Shown: one piece after another, positions 26,563 to 39,714 of the stretch
Position numbering within the stretch: position 1 is the stretch's first letter
Layout of the letters: every line of letters starts with the position of its first letter
Assembly (NCBI GenBank): GCA_963693315.1
Contig: OY856188.1
Span: 201,315,602 to 201,379,601, forward strand
DNA: 64,000 nucleotides
Direction of reading: 5' to 3'
DNA from: Diogma glabrata
Taxonomy: Eukaryota; Arthropoda; Insecta; Diptera; Cylindrotomidae
Made by a program: the position numbers and the translations under genes
Notes under the pieces: model-generated
Database searches by the model: none
What the model was told of the DNA's origin: nothing
Seen by the model: the letters and a program-made list of their open reading frames with translations, nothing else

Positions 26563-27341
26563 TGTTACGATTGCAGAAAAATCTAGACGATTACAGAAAA
26601 ATCTAGACGATTACGGTCACTTCTAGGAAAATCAAATCAACAAAATACTACAACAGATTAATGAAATGAACATTGTTGTTGTTGTACATATTCTTAGAAT
26701 TAAGGTCTATTTGTTTTATGATTTTATGAATCAAATCAACGTAACGTAAAATAATCGAATATTCTAATATTTTCTCAAGGTTTCTAAAAAGTGACCGCGA
26801 AATTTCTAGAGATTAAGAAAAGGTATATAAGGAAATTGTTTCTTGTAGTTTTTAATTAGTTTTATTTTAGACCTGCGACAGTAAAGTGAAATTAAATGTA
26901 AAATTAGTTTTATTTTAAACCTGCGATAGTAAAGTGAAAATTGTAAAAGTGATATTTGAATTAGTTTATTTTAAACCTGCGATTGTGAAGTTAAAATTAT
27001 AAAAGTGATCTTTAGATTAGTTTTGTGTAAAGTTATAAGTGTAATAAAGTTATAAGTTTTATTGAGTAGAAATATTTTGTGTATTATTTTCAACGTTGTG
27101 AACTGGAAATTTCTACAATAAACCGTTGGAGTTTCTGAAGCTGTTCAAAGAATATTCTAGTTAGGAATATTGTTTGCTGTATTGTTTTCCTGTTGTTGTG
27201 AAACAATTAAGGTGTTGAATACTTAATAAAACCTGGTGTTTGTGCTTACTAATCAGTGATCGAACTCTGTAGAGATTTGGGAATTACGTTTATCGAATTG
27301 AGAGTAAGGCCAATTCGAAGGAAGGTTAGAAAAACGTAACA
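26563..27341 (+). repeat. gypsy-1 5' LTR
   Basis: It starts TGTTACGATT and ends GTAACA. A TATA-like tatataa lies at 26824-26830. Two direct copies of a 21-bp unit around gaaaaatctagacgattac sit at the start. Three degenerate copies of a unit of about 55-60 bp with core acctgcga follow the TATA box (26860-27000). Confidence 0.95.
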
Positions 27342-27342
27342 T

Positions 27343-27360
27343 TGGTGACATCGGCGGATT
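27343..27360 (+). promoter_or_regulatory. gypsy-1 primer-binding site
   Basis: TGGTGACATCGGCGGATT begins one base after the LTR; the TGG start pairs with the CCA end of a tRNA. The tRNA was not identified. Confidence 0.7.
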
Positions 27361-27375
27361 AGTTAGCTGTTAATA

Positions 27376-28860
27376 ATGGTTTTATTAAGTGATTTGAAGG
27401 TTCTTGAGTTAAAGAAAGAACTAGAACAACGTGGATTGTCAACAAGTGGAAACAAAACTGAATTAATGCTACGGCTTCGACAAGGTATGGAAGCCAATGG
27501 AATGGACGTGGAAAGTTACCAGTTTGGAGTGATTAGTACAAATGCTGATTCAATAGCAGCTGATGAGGAGAAAAGTTTTGTTGCGGAAACAACATCTTCA
27601 TTGCCACCTGCAAATTGTGATTTTACGCAGTTAATGGCAATGATGCAACAAATGAGTTTGAACATCAGTCAACAGATAAATTTGAATTTGAATCAAAAAC
27701 TGGATGTTGTAAACGCTAATATGGTTGCCAATAAAGACGACATCAATCAACAAATGGCTGCTACTAAGGAAGAAATTAGCTGTAACATCAATCAACAAAT
27801 GGCTGCAACTAAGGAAGAAATCAGTAACATCAATCAACAATTGGCTGCTAACAAAGAAGAAATTAGTGAAACAATCAGCCAGCAATTAGCTTTAAATCGC
27901 GATGAAGTAAAGCAAATTATGGATGAGAAACTTCTCCAAATCTCGACGGCATTTGATGGAAAGGTCGAGAAGATTCAAAGTGAAATTCAAGATTTTGAGC
28001 ATAAGGTTTTATCGAAAGTTGATGATTTCGAAAAACGGTTGCAGGATGTTGAAACAGCTAAAGTTACTTCACAGGTGGTACAACAGATAGCAAATATTAA
28101 ATTAAAACCACCGTCATACGATGGAACAACATCGTTCGGCATCTTCAAGTTCCAGTTCGAGACTGCAGCAGATCAAAATGTTTGGAACGCCGAAAATCGT
28201 CTTGCTGCATTGATAGTTGCACTTAAAGGGGAAGCAGCTGAAGCATTACAGGCAGTACCAGAAAACGATCGCAAAAGTTATGCTGAAGTGATGAATGCGT
28301 TGGAACGAAAATATGGCAGCGACCATAAAAAGGAATTATACAGGATTGAGCTAAAAGGTCGCTTGCAACGAAATGGTGAATCTCTACAGGATTATTCCTC
28401 GGCTGTAGAGCGGCTTGTACATTTGGCACACTCGAGTACTCCACCGTATTTTATGGAGAAAATGAAGATCGAGACTTTTACTGATGGTATTCGTGATCCA
28501 GAAACACGAAAGGCAGTAATGTTGTCGCCAAAAGCAACATTCGCAGAAACTATTGCTTATGCCTTAACAAATGAAACTGCACAAGCAATTATTAAACCAT
28601 CAATTAAAATACGCCGGGTAGAGTTGGCTGATGATAACAATTACAAGCCCAGAGCACGAGAAAGTATTCGAAGTGACAGAATACGATGCTGGTTATGTGG
28701 CAAGTTGGGCCATATTTCGAGAGAATGTCGAGATGTTAGAAGGAAACGAGCAAGATCAGCATCGCCTATGCAGCGACGTCAAGCAGAAGAACGGGTGCAG
28801 CAAGCTAGGGAAGACAATGGAGTAGCACCGCATCAGTTAAACTACAACGAGTCAGCCTAA
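27376..28860 (+). CDS. gag: gypsy-1 Gag with N-terminal SAP domain
   Basis: Structural protein that packages the element RNA into virus-like particles. The ATG lies 34 nt after the LTR and the product is 494 aa. Residues 4-38 form a clear SAP motif (SDLKVLELKKELEQRGL and the following GNKTELMLRLR), a DNA-binding helix pair more usual in chromatin proteins. Residues about 95-235 are a coiled coil built of repeats of the INQQMAATKEEIS type. The capsid region follows (about 240-400). One zinc knuckle, CWLCGKLGHISREC, sits at 438-451 and is followed by an Arg-rich tail. The stop lies inside the upstream end of the pol frame (-1), so Pol is probably made by -1 frameshifting. Confidence 0.92.
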   Translation: MVLLSDLKVLELKKELEQRGLSTSGNKTELMLRLRQGMEANGMDVESYQFGVISTNADSIAADEEKSFVAETTSSLPPANCDFTQLMAMMQQMSLNISQQINLNLNQKLDVVNANMVANKDDINQQMAATKEEISCNINQQMAATKEEISNINQQLAANKEEISETISQQLALNRDEVKQIMDEKLLQISTAFDGKVEKIQSEIQDFEHKVLSKVDDFEKRLQDVETAKVTSQVVQQIANIKLKPPSYDGTTSFGIFKFQFETAADQNVWNAENRLAALIVALKGEAAEALQAVPENDRKSYAEVMNALERKYGSDHKKELYRIELKGRLQRNGESLQDYSSAVERLVHLAHSSTPPYFMEKMKIETFTDGIRDPETRKAVMLSPKATFAETIAYALTNETAQAIIKPSIKIRRVELADDNNYKPRARESIRSDRIRCWLCGKLGHISRECRDVRRKRARSASPMQRRQAEERVQQAREDNGVAPHQLNYNESA

Positions 28861-31800
28861 AGGGGCGTAAGCTGGCTCCCACAACCGATTGCCCCATAGC
28901 CTTCATCCATGTTTCGAGATTGACAAGGGGAGGTGACAGCCTTACTATTAGGGCTAATATTGATGGAAAAAGTTGTGTCATCACGTTAGATACGGGAGCA
29001 ACAAATACAATTGTCCGCACTGATATTGTGAAAGGGAAACTAAAACCAGCAGGAAGATGCCGAATGCAGACAGCTACTGGCGAAAGTGCAAGTATTAAAG
29101 GAAAGAAAGTGGTCAACTTTGAAATAGGGAATACTCACTTTCAACATGAAGTGGTTGTAGCTGACATTGTGGATGAAGTCATCCTAGGAATGGACTTCAT
29201 GAGGCCAAATGGATTCGTTATTGATGCTGGCAAAGGAGTACTCACGTACGGAAATGTCGAGTTGCCACTCCAATTTAATGGTGAAGATTCCAATTGTGTC
29301 CGTCGAATAATATTAGATCACAGAGAAAAGCTGCCACCCCAATCAGAAACAATCATTTGGGGAAAATTGGAAGGAGGTTCTGGGTCACCCAGGTTGTGGG
29401 TTGTGGAAGCCAATAAACAAGATCAAAATTATAAAGAAGTCGTAATAGGAAAAACCTTAGTTAGATCGGATGCTGATTACAAAATACCAGTAAGAGTTTT
29501 AAATCTGTCAGATACGCAGAAAACAATAAAAAAAGGATCAATCATAGGACAATGTGAAGAGGTAGCTAAAATAATAAAGTGCGAGCAGAAAAACATCAAT
29601 TGCACGGTCAACACAAAACAACAAAAGGCAGAAATGGAGCAACTTGTGCAGAAATGGACAGAAGGGCTTTCAGAAGAACAGAAGAAAGCAGCACGTCAAT
29701 TGTTGGAGCGGCACAAGTCTGTATTCTGTAGTACACCTGAAGGGAATGGCAGAACCAATATGGTAAAACATCGTATTAACACCGGAGCAGAAAAGCCGAT
29801 ACGCCAGGCACCAAGACGATTACCATTAGCTAAAAGAGAGGAAGCTGATAAAATGGTGAGAGATATGAAAGAAGCTGGTGTGATTGAGCCTTCAGACAGT
29901 CCCTGGAGCTCACCTGTGGTGTTAGTTGGCAAGAAAGATGGGAGCTTGAGATTTTGTGTTGACTACAGGAAACTAAACATAGTTACGAAGAAGGATAGCT
30001 ACCCATTGCCTAGGATTGATGATACACTGGATACATTATCGGGCTCAAAATTGTTTTCAACATTGGATCTGCAGAGTGGTTACTGGCAGGTCGAAGTTGC
30101 GGATGAAGATCGGGAGAAAACAGCGTTCAGTGTAGGGAATGGACTATGGCAATTTAATGTCATGCCATTTGGGTTATGCAACGCGCCCGCAACTTTCGAG
30201 AGATTAATGGAACGGGTACTAAAAGGCTTGCACTGGAAAACATGCCTTGTATATTTGGATGACATCATCGTCATGGGAAAAGACTTTGATGACCACTTGA
30301 GGAACTTGGCGGAGGTACTGGAAAGGTTGCAAGCAGCCGGTTTAAAGTTAAGTCCCAAAAAAATGTTCACTTTTCAAGGAAGAAGTAAAATATTTGGGAC
30401 ACAAGGTTACGGCAATGGGAATTCATACAGATTCTGACAAGATTGCAGCAGTTATGAACTGGCCAAGACCAAAGAACCTACATGAACTACGAAGCTTCCT
30501 TGGATTGTGCACATATTACAGGCGGTTTGTGCCAGGATTCGCCAACGTTGCCAAAAGTCTGCATGAGTTAACCAGAAAAGATAAGGCATTTGAATGGAAT
30601 CAACCTCAAGAACAAGCATTTGTGGAGCTCCGAAAGAGATTATGTACGGCTCCAATTCTGTCCTATCCTATACCAAATGTTCAGTTTATTTTGGATACTG
30701 ATGCCAGTAATGAAGGTATAGGAGGAGTATTGTCACAGAAAATAGATGGTCAGGAAAAGGTGATAGCTTATTTCTCCAAAATGTTATCAAAGCCGGAGCG
30801 AAATTATTGTGTTACCCGGAAGGAGTTATTGGCCATTATGGAATGCGTCAAACATTTTCATAAATACTTGTATGGTCAGAAATTTCATCTCAGAACTGAC
30901 CATGGTGCATTAAGATGGCTACTCCAGTTCAAAAATCCAGAGGGACAAGTAGCACGTTGGATTGAACGGTTGCAGGCGTACGATTTGGACATTGAACATC
31001 GAAAGGGTACTGCACATGGGAACGCTGATGCATTATCGAGACGACCCTGTCAAGTTGAATGCAAGCATTGCAGTCGTCAAGAAAATACGGAGAACATCAT
31101 CGATGTACGATTACTGCAAGTGCTACCTGACGATGAATGGACAGCTGAAGCCATAAGAAAAGATCAATTAGAAGATCCGGATCTTGCACCCATCATCGAG
31201 TTCAAGGAAAAGGGTTGCAAACCAGTATGGGGAGAAATTTCTGATAAAACTCCAACTTTGAAGGCGTACTGGGCGCAATGGGACAGTCTCCAGTTAGAGA
31301 ATGGATGCCTAAAGAGAATATGGGAAAGCTCAGATGGCAAGATAAAGCAATCCCTTACAGTGGTACCAAAAGGGAAAATAGAAGCAGTACTGAAGGAGTA
31401 TCACGAAGGACCGAGTGGAGGTCACCTTGGGATCAATAAGACTCTTGCAAAAATACGACAACGGTTTTACTGGTCGGGGACTCGGCAATCAATTGTAGAA
31501 TGGTGTCAAAAAATGCGATAAATGTGCGGCGGTGAAAGGACCCGCACGAAGAAGTCATGGGAAAATGAAGCAATACAATGTAGGTGCTCCATTTGAAAGG
31601 ATCGCAATGGATGTAGCGGGACCATTTCCTACAACTGATAATCAGAATAAATATGTGCTTGTGATCATGGACTACTTCAGTAAGTGGCCGGAAGTGTGTG
31701 CGATTCCCAACCAGGAAGCAACCACAATCGCTGAAGCTGTAATAAATAATTGGATTAGCCGCTATGGAGTTCCTATGGAGATCCACACCGATCAGGGACG

Positions 31801-32461
31801 GAACTTCGAGTCAGCTGTATTCCAGGAAATTTGTCAAATGCTGGGGATTAACAAAACGAGGACGACAGCTTCACACCCACAGTCAGATGGGATGGTTGAG
31901 AGATTCAATGCTACTTTGGAGGAATTTCTAGCAAAAGTGGTCAGTAAGAATCAACGTAACTGGGATCAACACATTCCTTTATTTTTGATGGCATACAGAT
32001 CAGCAGTTCATGACACCACGACCATGACACCAGCTCAAACTATTTTTGGAAGTGATTTAAGACTTCCTGGTGACCTCAAATTTGGAGCGGTACCATCAAC
32101 ATCATTGTCTGCGCAAGAATACGTCAACCGAATCAGGAAGAACCTTGAGGATATTCACAATCTTGTTCGGCAGAAGATACAACTGACCAGTGATAAAATG
32201 AAAGCCCGATATGATATACGATCTAATAATAAAGGTTTCGAAGAAGGACAATTAGTATGGCTACACAACCCACAACGAAAACGAGGGTTATCACCAAAAC
32301 TGCAACCTGCATGGGAAGGACCTTACAACATTATAACGAAGTTAAATGACGTGGTTTATAGAATTAAGAAAGGCCATCGAGGCAAAGTGAAAGTAGTACA
32401 TTTGGAAAGGTTGGCCTTATACAAAGGAGAGCTAGATCCTGTTCGGGACGAACAGGCTTAA
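28842..32461 (+). CDS. pol: gypsy-1 Pol: protease, RT, RNase H, integrase; two one-base frameshifts
   Basis: Enzyme polyprotein. The frame opens after a stop at 28839 and overlaps gag by 19 nt in the -1 frame. Protease has TLDTGATNTIV and ILGMDF. RT has DLQSGYWQ, FGLCNAPATFERLM and YLDD (30252-30263). RNase H has DTDASNEGIGGVLSQ, TDHGALRWLL and GNADALSRR. Integrase has the HHCC finger (GGHLGINKTL to a Cys pair), the first Asp in MDVAGPFP, HTDQGRNFES, and the Glu of MVERFNATLEE. Two breaks are present: the A runs 30357-30363 and 31508-31513 each carry one A too many. Everything else is intact, so the copy is young. Confidence 0.93.
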
Positions 32462-32472
32462 GTGGAGGGTAT
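32461..32472 (+). promoter_or_regulatory. gypsy-1 polypurine tract
   Basis: agtggagggtat lies immediately before the 3' LTR and is the expected plus-strand primer site. Confidence 0.65.
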
Positions 32473-33251
32473 TGTTACGATTGCAGAAAAATCTAGACGA
32501 TTACAGAAAAATCTAGACGATTACGGTCACTTCTAGGAAAATCAAATCAACAAAATACTACAACAGATTAATGAAATGAACATTGTTGTTGTTGTACATA
32601 TTCTTAGAATTAAGGTCTATTTGTTTTATGATTTTATGAATCAAATCAACGTAACGTAAAATAATCGAATATTCTAATATTTTCTCAAGGTTTCTAAAAA
32701 GTGACCGCGAAATTTCTAGAGATTAAGAAAAGGTATATAAGGAAATTGTTTCTTGTAGTTTTTAATTAGTTTTATTTTAGACCTGCGACAGTAAAGTGAA
32801 ATTAAATGTAAAATTAGTTTTATTTTAAACCTGCGATAGTAAAGTGAAAATTGTAAAAGTGATATTTGAATTAGTTTATTTTAAACCTGCGATTGTGAAG
32901 TTAAAATTATAAAAGTGATCTTTAGATTAGTTTTGTGTAAAGTTATAAGTGTAATAAAGTTATAAGTTTTATTGAGTAGAAATATTTTGTGTATTATTTT
33001 CAACGTTGTGAACTGGAAATTTCTACAATAAACCGTTGGAGTTTCTGAAGCTGTTCAAAGAATATTCTAGTTAGGAATATTGTTTGCTGTATTGTTTTCC
33101 TGTTGTTGTGAAACAATTAAGGTGTTGAATACTTAATAAAACCTGGTGTTTGTGCTTACTAATCAGTGATCGAACTCTGTAGAGATTTGGGAATTACGTT
33201 TATCGAATTGAGAGTAAGGCCAATTCGAAGGAAGGTTAGAAAAACGTAACA
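32473..33251 (+). repeat. gypsy-1 3' LTR
   Basis: 779 bp. No difference from the 5' LTR was seen in a line-by-line reading. Confidence 0.95.
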
Positions 33252-33255
33252 ATAT

Positions 33256-36200
33256 ATATATTACTGTAAAGCCTGGGCTTTCCAAATTACAAATAGATAC
33301 TTAAAGTGTCTATTTATCCAAGGATTTTATTATATATATTTAAGAATGATACCCGAATTTACGGACGGACGTACGGACTTTACCCAGAAAAATCTCTAAT
33401 TATAAAAAACTATTTTATAAGACCATTTGGTCTAAATACATTTGAAAAAAAAAATAAATTCAATGATTTAGTATAATTAAAATATAAATCTAACCTTAAG
33501 TTTATGTAGATTGTTGATTTCCAATTCTTTTATTTTCATGTTTCTCAAAATTGTTCATATCCGTGGATTCATCGATGAAATTGTTTTCATCGATTTCACA
33601 ACTGTTTTCAACTTTTAAATTATATTTATGACTGAATATAATGTTGCAATGTAATGTTTTAATTGCATGTCCAAAAATTCTTTCGGCCTACAATTGCTAT
33701 TTGTAAATATTTCCAACGCGTAACCACAGTGGAATATACTACCCAACCTTCACAACACACCGAAAATGAAATAACACCACTAACAGTTAGATATTCTTTT
33801 TTGTAACTTTAACTTCTTTAAATTTTATTCCTTTTCCTTTCTTTTATAATTAACATAGTAATATTTTATTTTTATTTTAGGTTAATTTGATGTTGAATAT
33901 AACAAAAAAATTTTCTAATTTCAACAAACCTTTGATACAAAGTTATAATCTGCCTTTTTATTTAACACAAAATTACAAGTGCGACAGATTAATAATAGAC
34001 ATTTTCGTTTTATATAATCCAAAATTACTAAGCGAACCTGAATTAATTAAAATTTATGATTTTCAATTTCAAAATCCAAATTGAACTAATTGATTTTATA
34101 TTAAAATCGTACTCCCCGAATTATGCTAAAATACATTCTATAAATATAATTTTAAACAAAGGAGTAAAAGCGAGATGGTTATTCAAAAATTTTGTATACT
34201 TCTTTCCGTTGTCGTGGTATTATCCCTTTTCAAAAGAAAAAAAATCAATCACGATCATTATCATACTGTCTCAACAATCGCATTACAAAACTCATATATC
34301 ATTTAAACTCTGTTTCATTTGATTCTCGTCGATCATGAATTGAAACAGACAACGATAATTAATTTGTGTTTGTTTACGTTGCAGTTATTAAAAATTATAA
34401 AAAGAACGAAATGACGATAACCGAAATGCAACATCCCGTTAACAGTTTGATAGAACAGATGATATTTACCACTATTACAATCCCAAACATTTCAACATGA
34501 GATTGTATCTGATAGTATCAACAAAAAATAGAAAAATGCAATTACAACTATATGAGTTTTACTTTTGTTTGATTAAAACAAAGTAGAAGAATGTTTACGA
34601 ATTTAAGCGATGCTAATTGTGAGATTGATAGTTTTTGTTTAACCGAGATAATATAAAAGAAATTGATAATGAATCAACACGACGCGTTGTTGAAATATCG
34701 CGATTAATTAATTGTATTGATAATGAACCAGGCAATGCATTTTCGTTGTACTAAGTTGTTGTTATAGGTATTTACGGATGTTGAATTTTAGGACTACCAA
34801 GCAGTCAGTTTATAACGGAGAGAAAAAATAGAACAGTGTGGCGACTGAAGAGAATGTATCCTTGACTGTTCGTTGATCGTTAAATCTCACTACCAAGGCA
34901 TACATTTCCTTCAATCTACCAATACGGAACCTGAACTAGTTCTGGAGTGGGGGGTAGACTCCCTTATAAATACTACTGGTTAGACAATACCTCAGATTGC
35001 GGCATAACATTATCTAACACTTTTAAAAAAAAGAAAAATTTTTAATTAAAGAAAAATTTGATTTTTAAAAATTAAATATTTCAATTCATCTTGATTCTTG
35101 ACACAGAATAATGCAAAGCCTATCACAATTTGTAAACTATTTGCATTTAATTTATAATTAGTAGTTCATTTTTTCAAGTAATTATACGCGTTTGGGCATT
35201 AAAAGAAAGTCGTAGAAAAAACAAAATAACAAAACTCGTGCTGCAAACCATTTTCCATGCTCGTGAAGGTACTGCACTCGCCGCTACGCGTCTCGTACGC
35301 AATATTTTCCCTCGCATGTAAAATGCTATTTACAGCTCTAGGTATATAATATACTATTTCCCAACAGTAACACTAGTTTGTTCCAATAGTTCCCATTTTA
35401 ATTTTTGCAATTTCGCCTTCTACATATTCTACCAAAAAGTATGCATTACTAAAATCCAAATCAATCTCACTATAAGCACTTATGAGCTTACGCTTTTTCC
35501 TTTTCAACTAACCCTCGTCTACATATAAAATATTTCAACTAATTTTAAAGAATAAGACCATTAGGTTGATGAGGTTTTCAAATTTTTATTTTTCTGGGTG
35601 CGTAAAGTCAGCGTTGTTAAAACTTTTGTATACATATTATATTCAAAATCCCACCATCATACGACGGCTTGAGTTCATGAACTTTTTAATGAATTGTTTG
35701 GTGATTTTATGTTTTATGATTGTGGTCTTATATGTATAATAGAAGATTTATAACGAACTTTTTTAACATTTTTTTCTATGGCCTATGATTTTTTTAAGTA
35801 GAAGAAGATTCAAAGATGATTAAAGTAGATGCTGCGGTGTTTGTAATTATATTACGTATGATGGACATTTGTTTGAATTTTTTTATTAATATTTAAATTA
35901 GTTTAATTCATAAAATTTCGATTTATAAAAACATGTTTTTATTTGTTAATTATACATATATACAATAATATAAAATTATTGTACATATTTTATCATTGAT
36001 TTGATGAAATTAATTAAGTTTTTGTTGTTTGTACTACCAAGAAAAAATAAGATCCTGAAACAGTTTGATTAACCAACCAACAGAATAAAAACAGATTGGA
36101 AGTAATTTTTCGAGCAGATGTCATAATTAAAAAAACATATTTAGTTAAATAATTTCTGCAAAAACATTTGAGAGTTAATTAAGCGAACAAATTTATGAGA

Positions 36201-38678
36201 TTATTTATGATCGATTATCGTAAGTCTATTTATCCGAGCACTGAACTGATTCTGCACTAATTCAAATAGAGGATGAAACTCTAAAAACAACAATCGCAAA
36301 CAGTGCTAAAATTGTTCACATTTAAATTCTGGATTAGAATCTGGCACAAATGTTGGTTTTCGCTCCTAATGTTAGCTAGATTTAAAAGACTATCGATTAT
36401 AGTCGTATTACACCTAAATAATGTCCGTTATCTGATGAATACTGGAAAAACCTAGAAAAAACATGTTTAGAAGATTTGAAGCACCTAGCAAATTTATGAT
36501 CGTTATACTGTATTGGGTGCTAATTGAGATAGACAATATTCTTGTAAAACGAATCTAATAAAATTCGTGGATACAAGAAGAATGTATGAAAGGACGACTC
36601 GATTTATTTGACGAACGAAGTTTTATTTGAGGTTAAAGTTTTTAATAGAAGTTTATTATTCTTAAATAAATCTTTTGCTTTGCTTCATACTAAACATCCA
36701 CTTTATAGTTTTTGTGATGTTACACCAATTATTCTCTATTACAAGAACAATATCAATGTTTCTAGATTTTTTATGTGCATATTTTCTATGAATAAAAACC
36801 AAAACGATGATTTTATAATAACATAAAATCCTGCTTATCAACTCAAACAATATATGTACATGATTTCTTGTTTAATAAGTGATGAATACCATATAAGTTT
36901 GTATCAACTAAATGAAAAAAAAAAATCAATGTCTTATTACATATAAGTTATGTAGACAACTATTCCGTATACATAAACTAATCAATAAACCAATGAACAG
37001 GATAACTTAAAAAAAACAACAAACTTAAAGTATTAATATTATATAATCATTTCTTTAAAGTGTTGTTTAATTAAATAATAAAATAGCATTTGAATTTTAA
37101 AATAGTAAATTTAGGCTTGGCTGTTTAGTTTTTTACAACATTGTTATTTACACACGTGGGCTATAATCAATCAAACGCATTTTTTTATTTTTAGTTGAGA
37201 AACACGTAGGCTCATTTGACCTGGGACGTAAAGTTTAAAGCATAGAGAAATTAATAATTCATTTATACATTTATTAAATTTTATATATAATAGGATAAGA
37301 TGAAAAGCGTCTTAACCAGCGCATGCACTTTTTGAATTTGTAATTTACAATATTTCAAATAGCAGTTTTCGACCAAAAATAATAGTTTTAACGTTGTATG
37401 GTAAATGTTATAATAAGAACTAGAGAACCGCAGTGATTTTGGATTAATCCTAGCCTTTAACTATCAACACGCTGATTGCTCAAATAACTGAAAGTGTTGG
37501 TACTAAACATTTTCACAATTCAACCATAACCTTCTCAATACAAAAGCGACTTAAGATAAAAATTTCTATGCGACTTAATTAAAATTCCTAACCATTAATG
37601 ACAATTCTTTTTATTTTATAAAGATCTAATAATTCTGTAATAAGAATAAAAAAATCCAGTTTTTATTTTCTAAGATAAAGCAACATAATAAACTTAAGAA
37701 CAGATTGTTTCGTTTTCTTTTTAAAAGATTTTAAGTCAACAACCCATTTATCCCTTTAATAACTTTTAGAAGAACCTATTCCGATCCGATAAAGTTTGAA
37801 ATAAATGACAACTTTGCTTTTAGACATTGACTGAAATTTAATGCGTTTTTGATGAAATGATATCCGTTTTTTTTCCATTTTGTTTCTTATTGTCCCATAA
37901 CTCAAGATTAATTTAATTAATTAAAATAAAATAATCGACTTTTAAATTGATGTTAATATATCCGTTAATTTGTCATAACTATGCCTGAATTTAGTGCCAG
38001 ATGTTTTATGGTTTAATTAAATTCATGCAAAGAAATATGTGTTAATTTAGATAAATAAGTGACTAATGGAAACCAGTTAAAATCTGATATCAGAACAACT
38101 GCTGTTATATGTTTCGGTTTTCGATGGTGGTCTTCTTAAAATTAAATCAATCATTCGTAGTAATTTTTTTCTTTATTTCGCAAACGAAAAAATGAACTAT
38201 ATTTTAAATTCTGAAAATTCGTACATTTCCCATCACATCAATTGGATATCCTAACCGACCGAATTCTATATAATATGAAAAGAAACCAAATAACAAGAAA
38301 ATTCTCAAAAGTTTTATCCTTAATCCATCTTTACTCTTTTTTTCACAGACAAAAAATTTCTTACAAATAGGATTTCTTTGTAGTCCTTTTAGTTCATAAT
38401 CTATTTGTAGTTCAATTCATAAACGAGTTCCTGTTTATTTCTGTATTTATTTGTGTCTGTAATATCAAAACAATGGACCACCAGCATCATTAATATTATT
38501 ATTAAATTTGATGTGAATATCTTAAGAAAACACAATTTGAGAAGGAGAAAAAGTATATAAGAAAGTATATAATAAGCAGTATATAATAAGCAGTATAGTA
38601 TATAATAAGCATTTCTAAGAAAACTCTGAAAAATCGATCTAAACCGTTGAATGAAAATATTTACAGCGATAAGCGCTA
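33256..38678. other. Long AT-rich stretch without recognised genes
   Basis: No domain-bearing ORF. Overlapping small plus-strand ORFs at 33887-34322 and 36608-36826 have host-like AT composition but no motif. A short tandem of tatataataagcag units lies at 38555-38605. Host intergenic or intronic DNA, or unrecognised old elements, are possible. Confidence 0.4.
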
Positions 38679-39257
38679 TAGACCAGGGCCAATCAGTTTT
38701 GAAACAAAAAAAATTATTTCCAGTATTTGGATGGTCGGAAAATTTAGGGCAAGTTATAAGTAAATTAAAGAAAATCAACTCAACTCGGTAAAGGTTCCTG
38801 AAAGGGGGGGAGGTAGCTAAATATTCGTTTTGAGGGTTTGAGGTTGGTTTTATAAGATTTGTGACTGTTATATGCATTCTATCAAAAAAAATGAATGTGA
38901 AAATTTTTTGCCTTAGTTTTATTTTAATTTAAACCAGTGAAATTCTCTAAAATGTAATGACATCATTCAATTTCACCAATAACATTTGAATTATACTAAT
39001 AACAAATATTTCTACGTCTGGCTTACTGGGATATTAAAAATTATCAGTCTAATTTTGAAATAGTTAACTGATATCATAGTAGGCCAACGAATATAATTCA
39101 TAAAAAATATATAAAGAAATGAAAAATGGCAAAAAATTTCCTAAACGAATTCCCCTCGTTCGTTGATAAATCTCATAATTTTTTGGAAAATTCCTCAAGC
39201 AAGTGGTATTGAAATCTTTTGTGTCGATCATTTTTCAGCATAACCTCATAATTATGG
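38679..39257 (+). repeat. Inverted-repeat element 2, left arm, outer block
   Basis: 38679-38890 matches the reverse complement of the right window edge (63770-64000), with landmarks agaccagggcc, gatggtcgg, gggcaagttataagtaaatt, ggtttgaggttggtttta and ctatcaaaaaaaa. 39220-39257 matches the reverse complement of about 63700-63735 (atcatttttcagcataacct). The left arm has about 300 bp extra between these blocks. The right arm runs past the window, so the outer end is unknown. Confidence 0.7.
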
Positions 39258-39615
39258 AAAAAAGGCTAAAACCCGTTTTTAATTTTTATCTATCGCAAAA
39301 AAAATTTTTTTTTTATGAAACGTGGTGAAAACGTACGTTCTTGTGTGTTAAATAAGATGCAATTTTTTTAAAGCAAAATATTTATTTTCCGATTTTATAC
39401 GAATTTAAATTTAAAAAAAACCTAATTTTCAATCAAAAAAGTTCGCTACGGAATTTTCAATATTTTAACTTTTTCAATGCTCATTTTCTTCGTTGAAACT
39501 TCAACTTTAAGATGGCATGAGAAAAATATTGTTTGCATGGACAAATATTGCTAAAAATGCAAAAAACCAAAAGATAACTTTGTCTTAATCAATTTTTCAC
39601 TTAATATAATATCAC

Positions 39616-39714
39616 AAGAGCTTAAATTATTTCCGGAAATTTTCTTCTTCGCGACTCAGGATAATTTTCAAAATATTCGTGCCCGAAATAAAATTTCCGG
39701 AAATAATTTAAGCT
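39616..39714. repeat. Short hairpin with 25-bp arms
   Basis: gagcttaaattatttccgga at 39616 is inverted at about 39690-39714; the arms are near perfect with a loop of about 50 bases. It lies within the left arm of IR element 2. Confidence 0.7.

Larger units (their letters stand above)
26563..33251 (+). mobile_element. Full-length Ty3/gypsy LTR retrotransposon (gypsy-1)
   Basis: The 6.69-kb element has 779-bp LTRs at both ends that look identical, TG...CA termini and a 4-bp ATAT target duplication (26559-26562 and 33252-33255). The order is LTR, primer-binding site, gag, pol (PR-RT-RH-IN), polypurine tract, LTR. There is no envelope ORF. Identical LTRs mean a very recent insertion. It is closely related to the deleted element at 59133-63587 in Gag design, integrase and the polypurine tract. 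Confidence 0.95.

Noticed and set aside
33887..34322. Two overlapping small plus-strand ORFs
   Set aside because: AT-rich composition with no recognisable motif or splice context; chance ORFs cannot be excluded.
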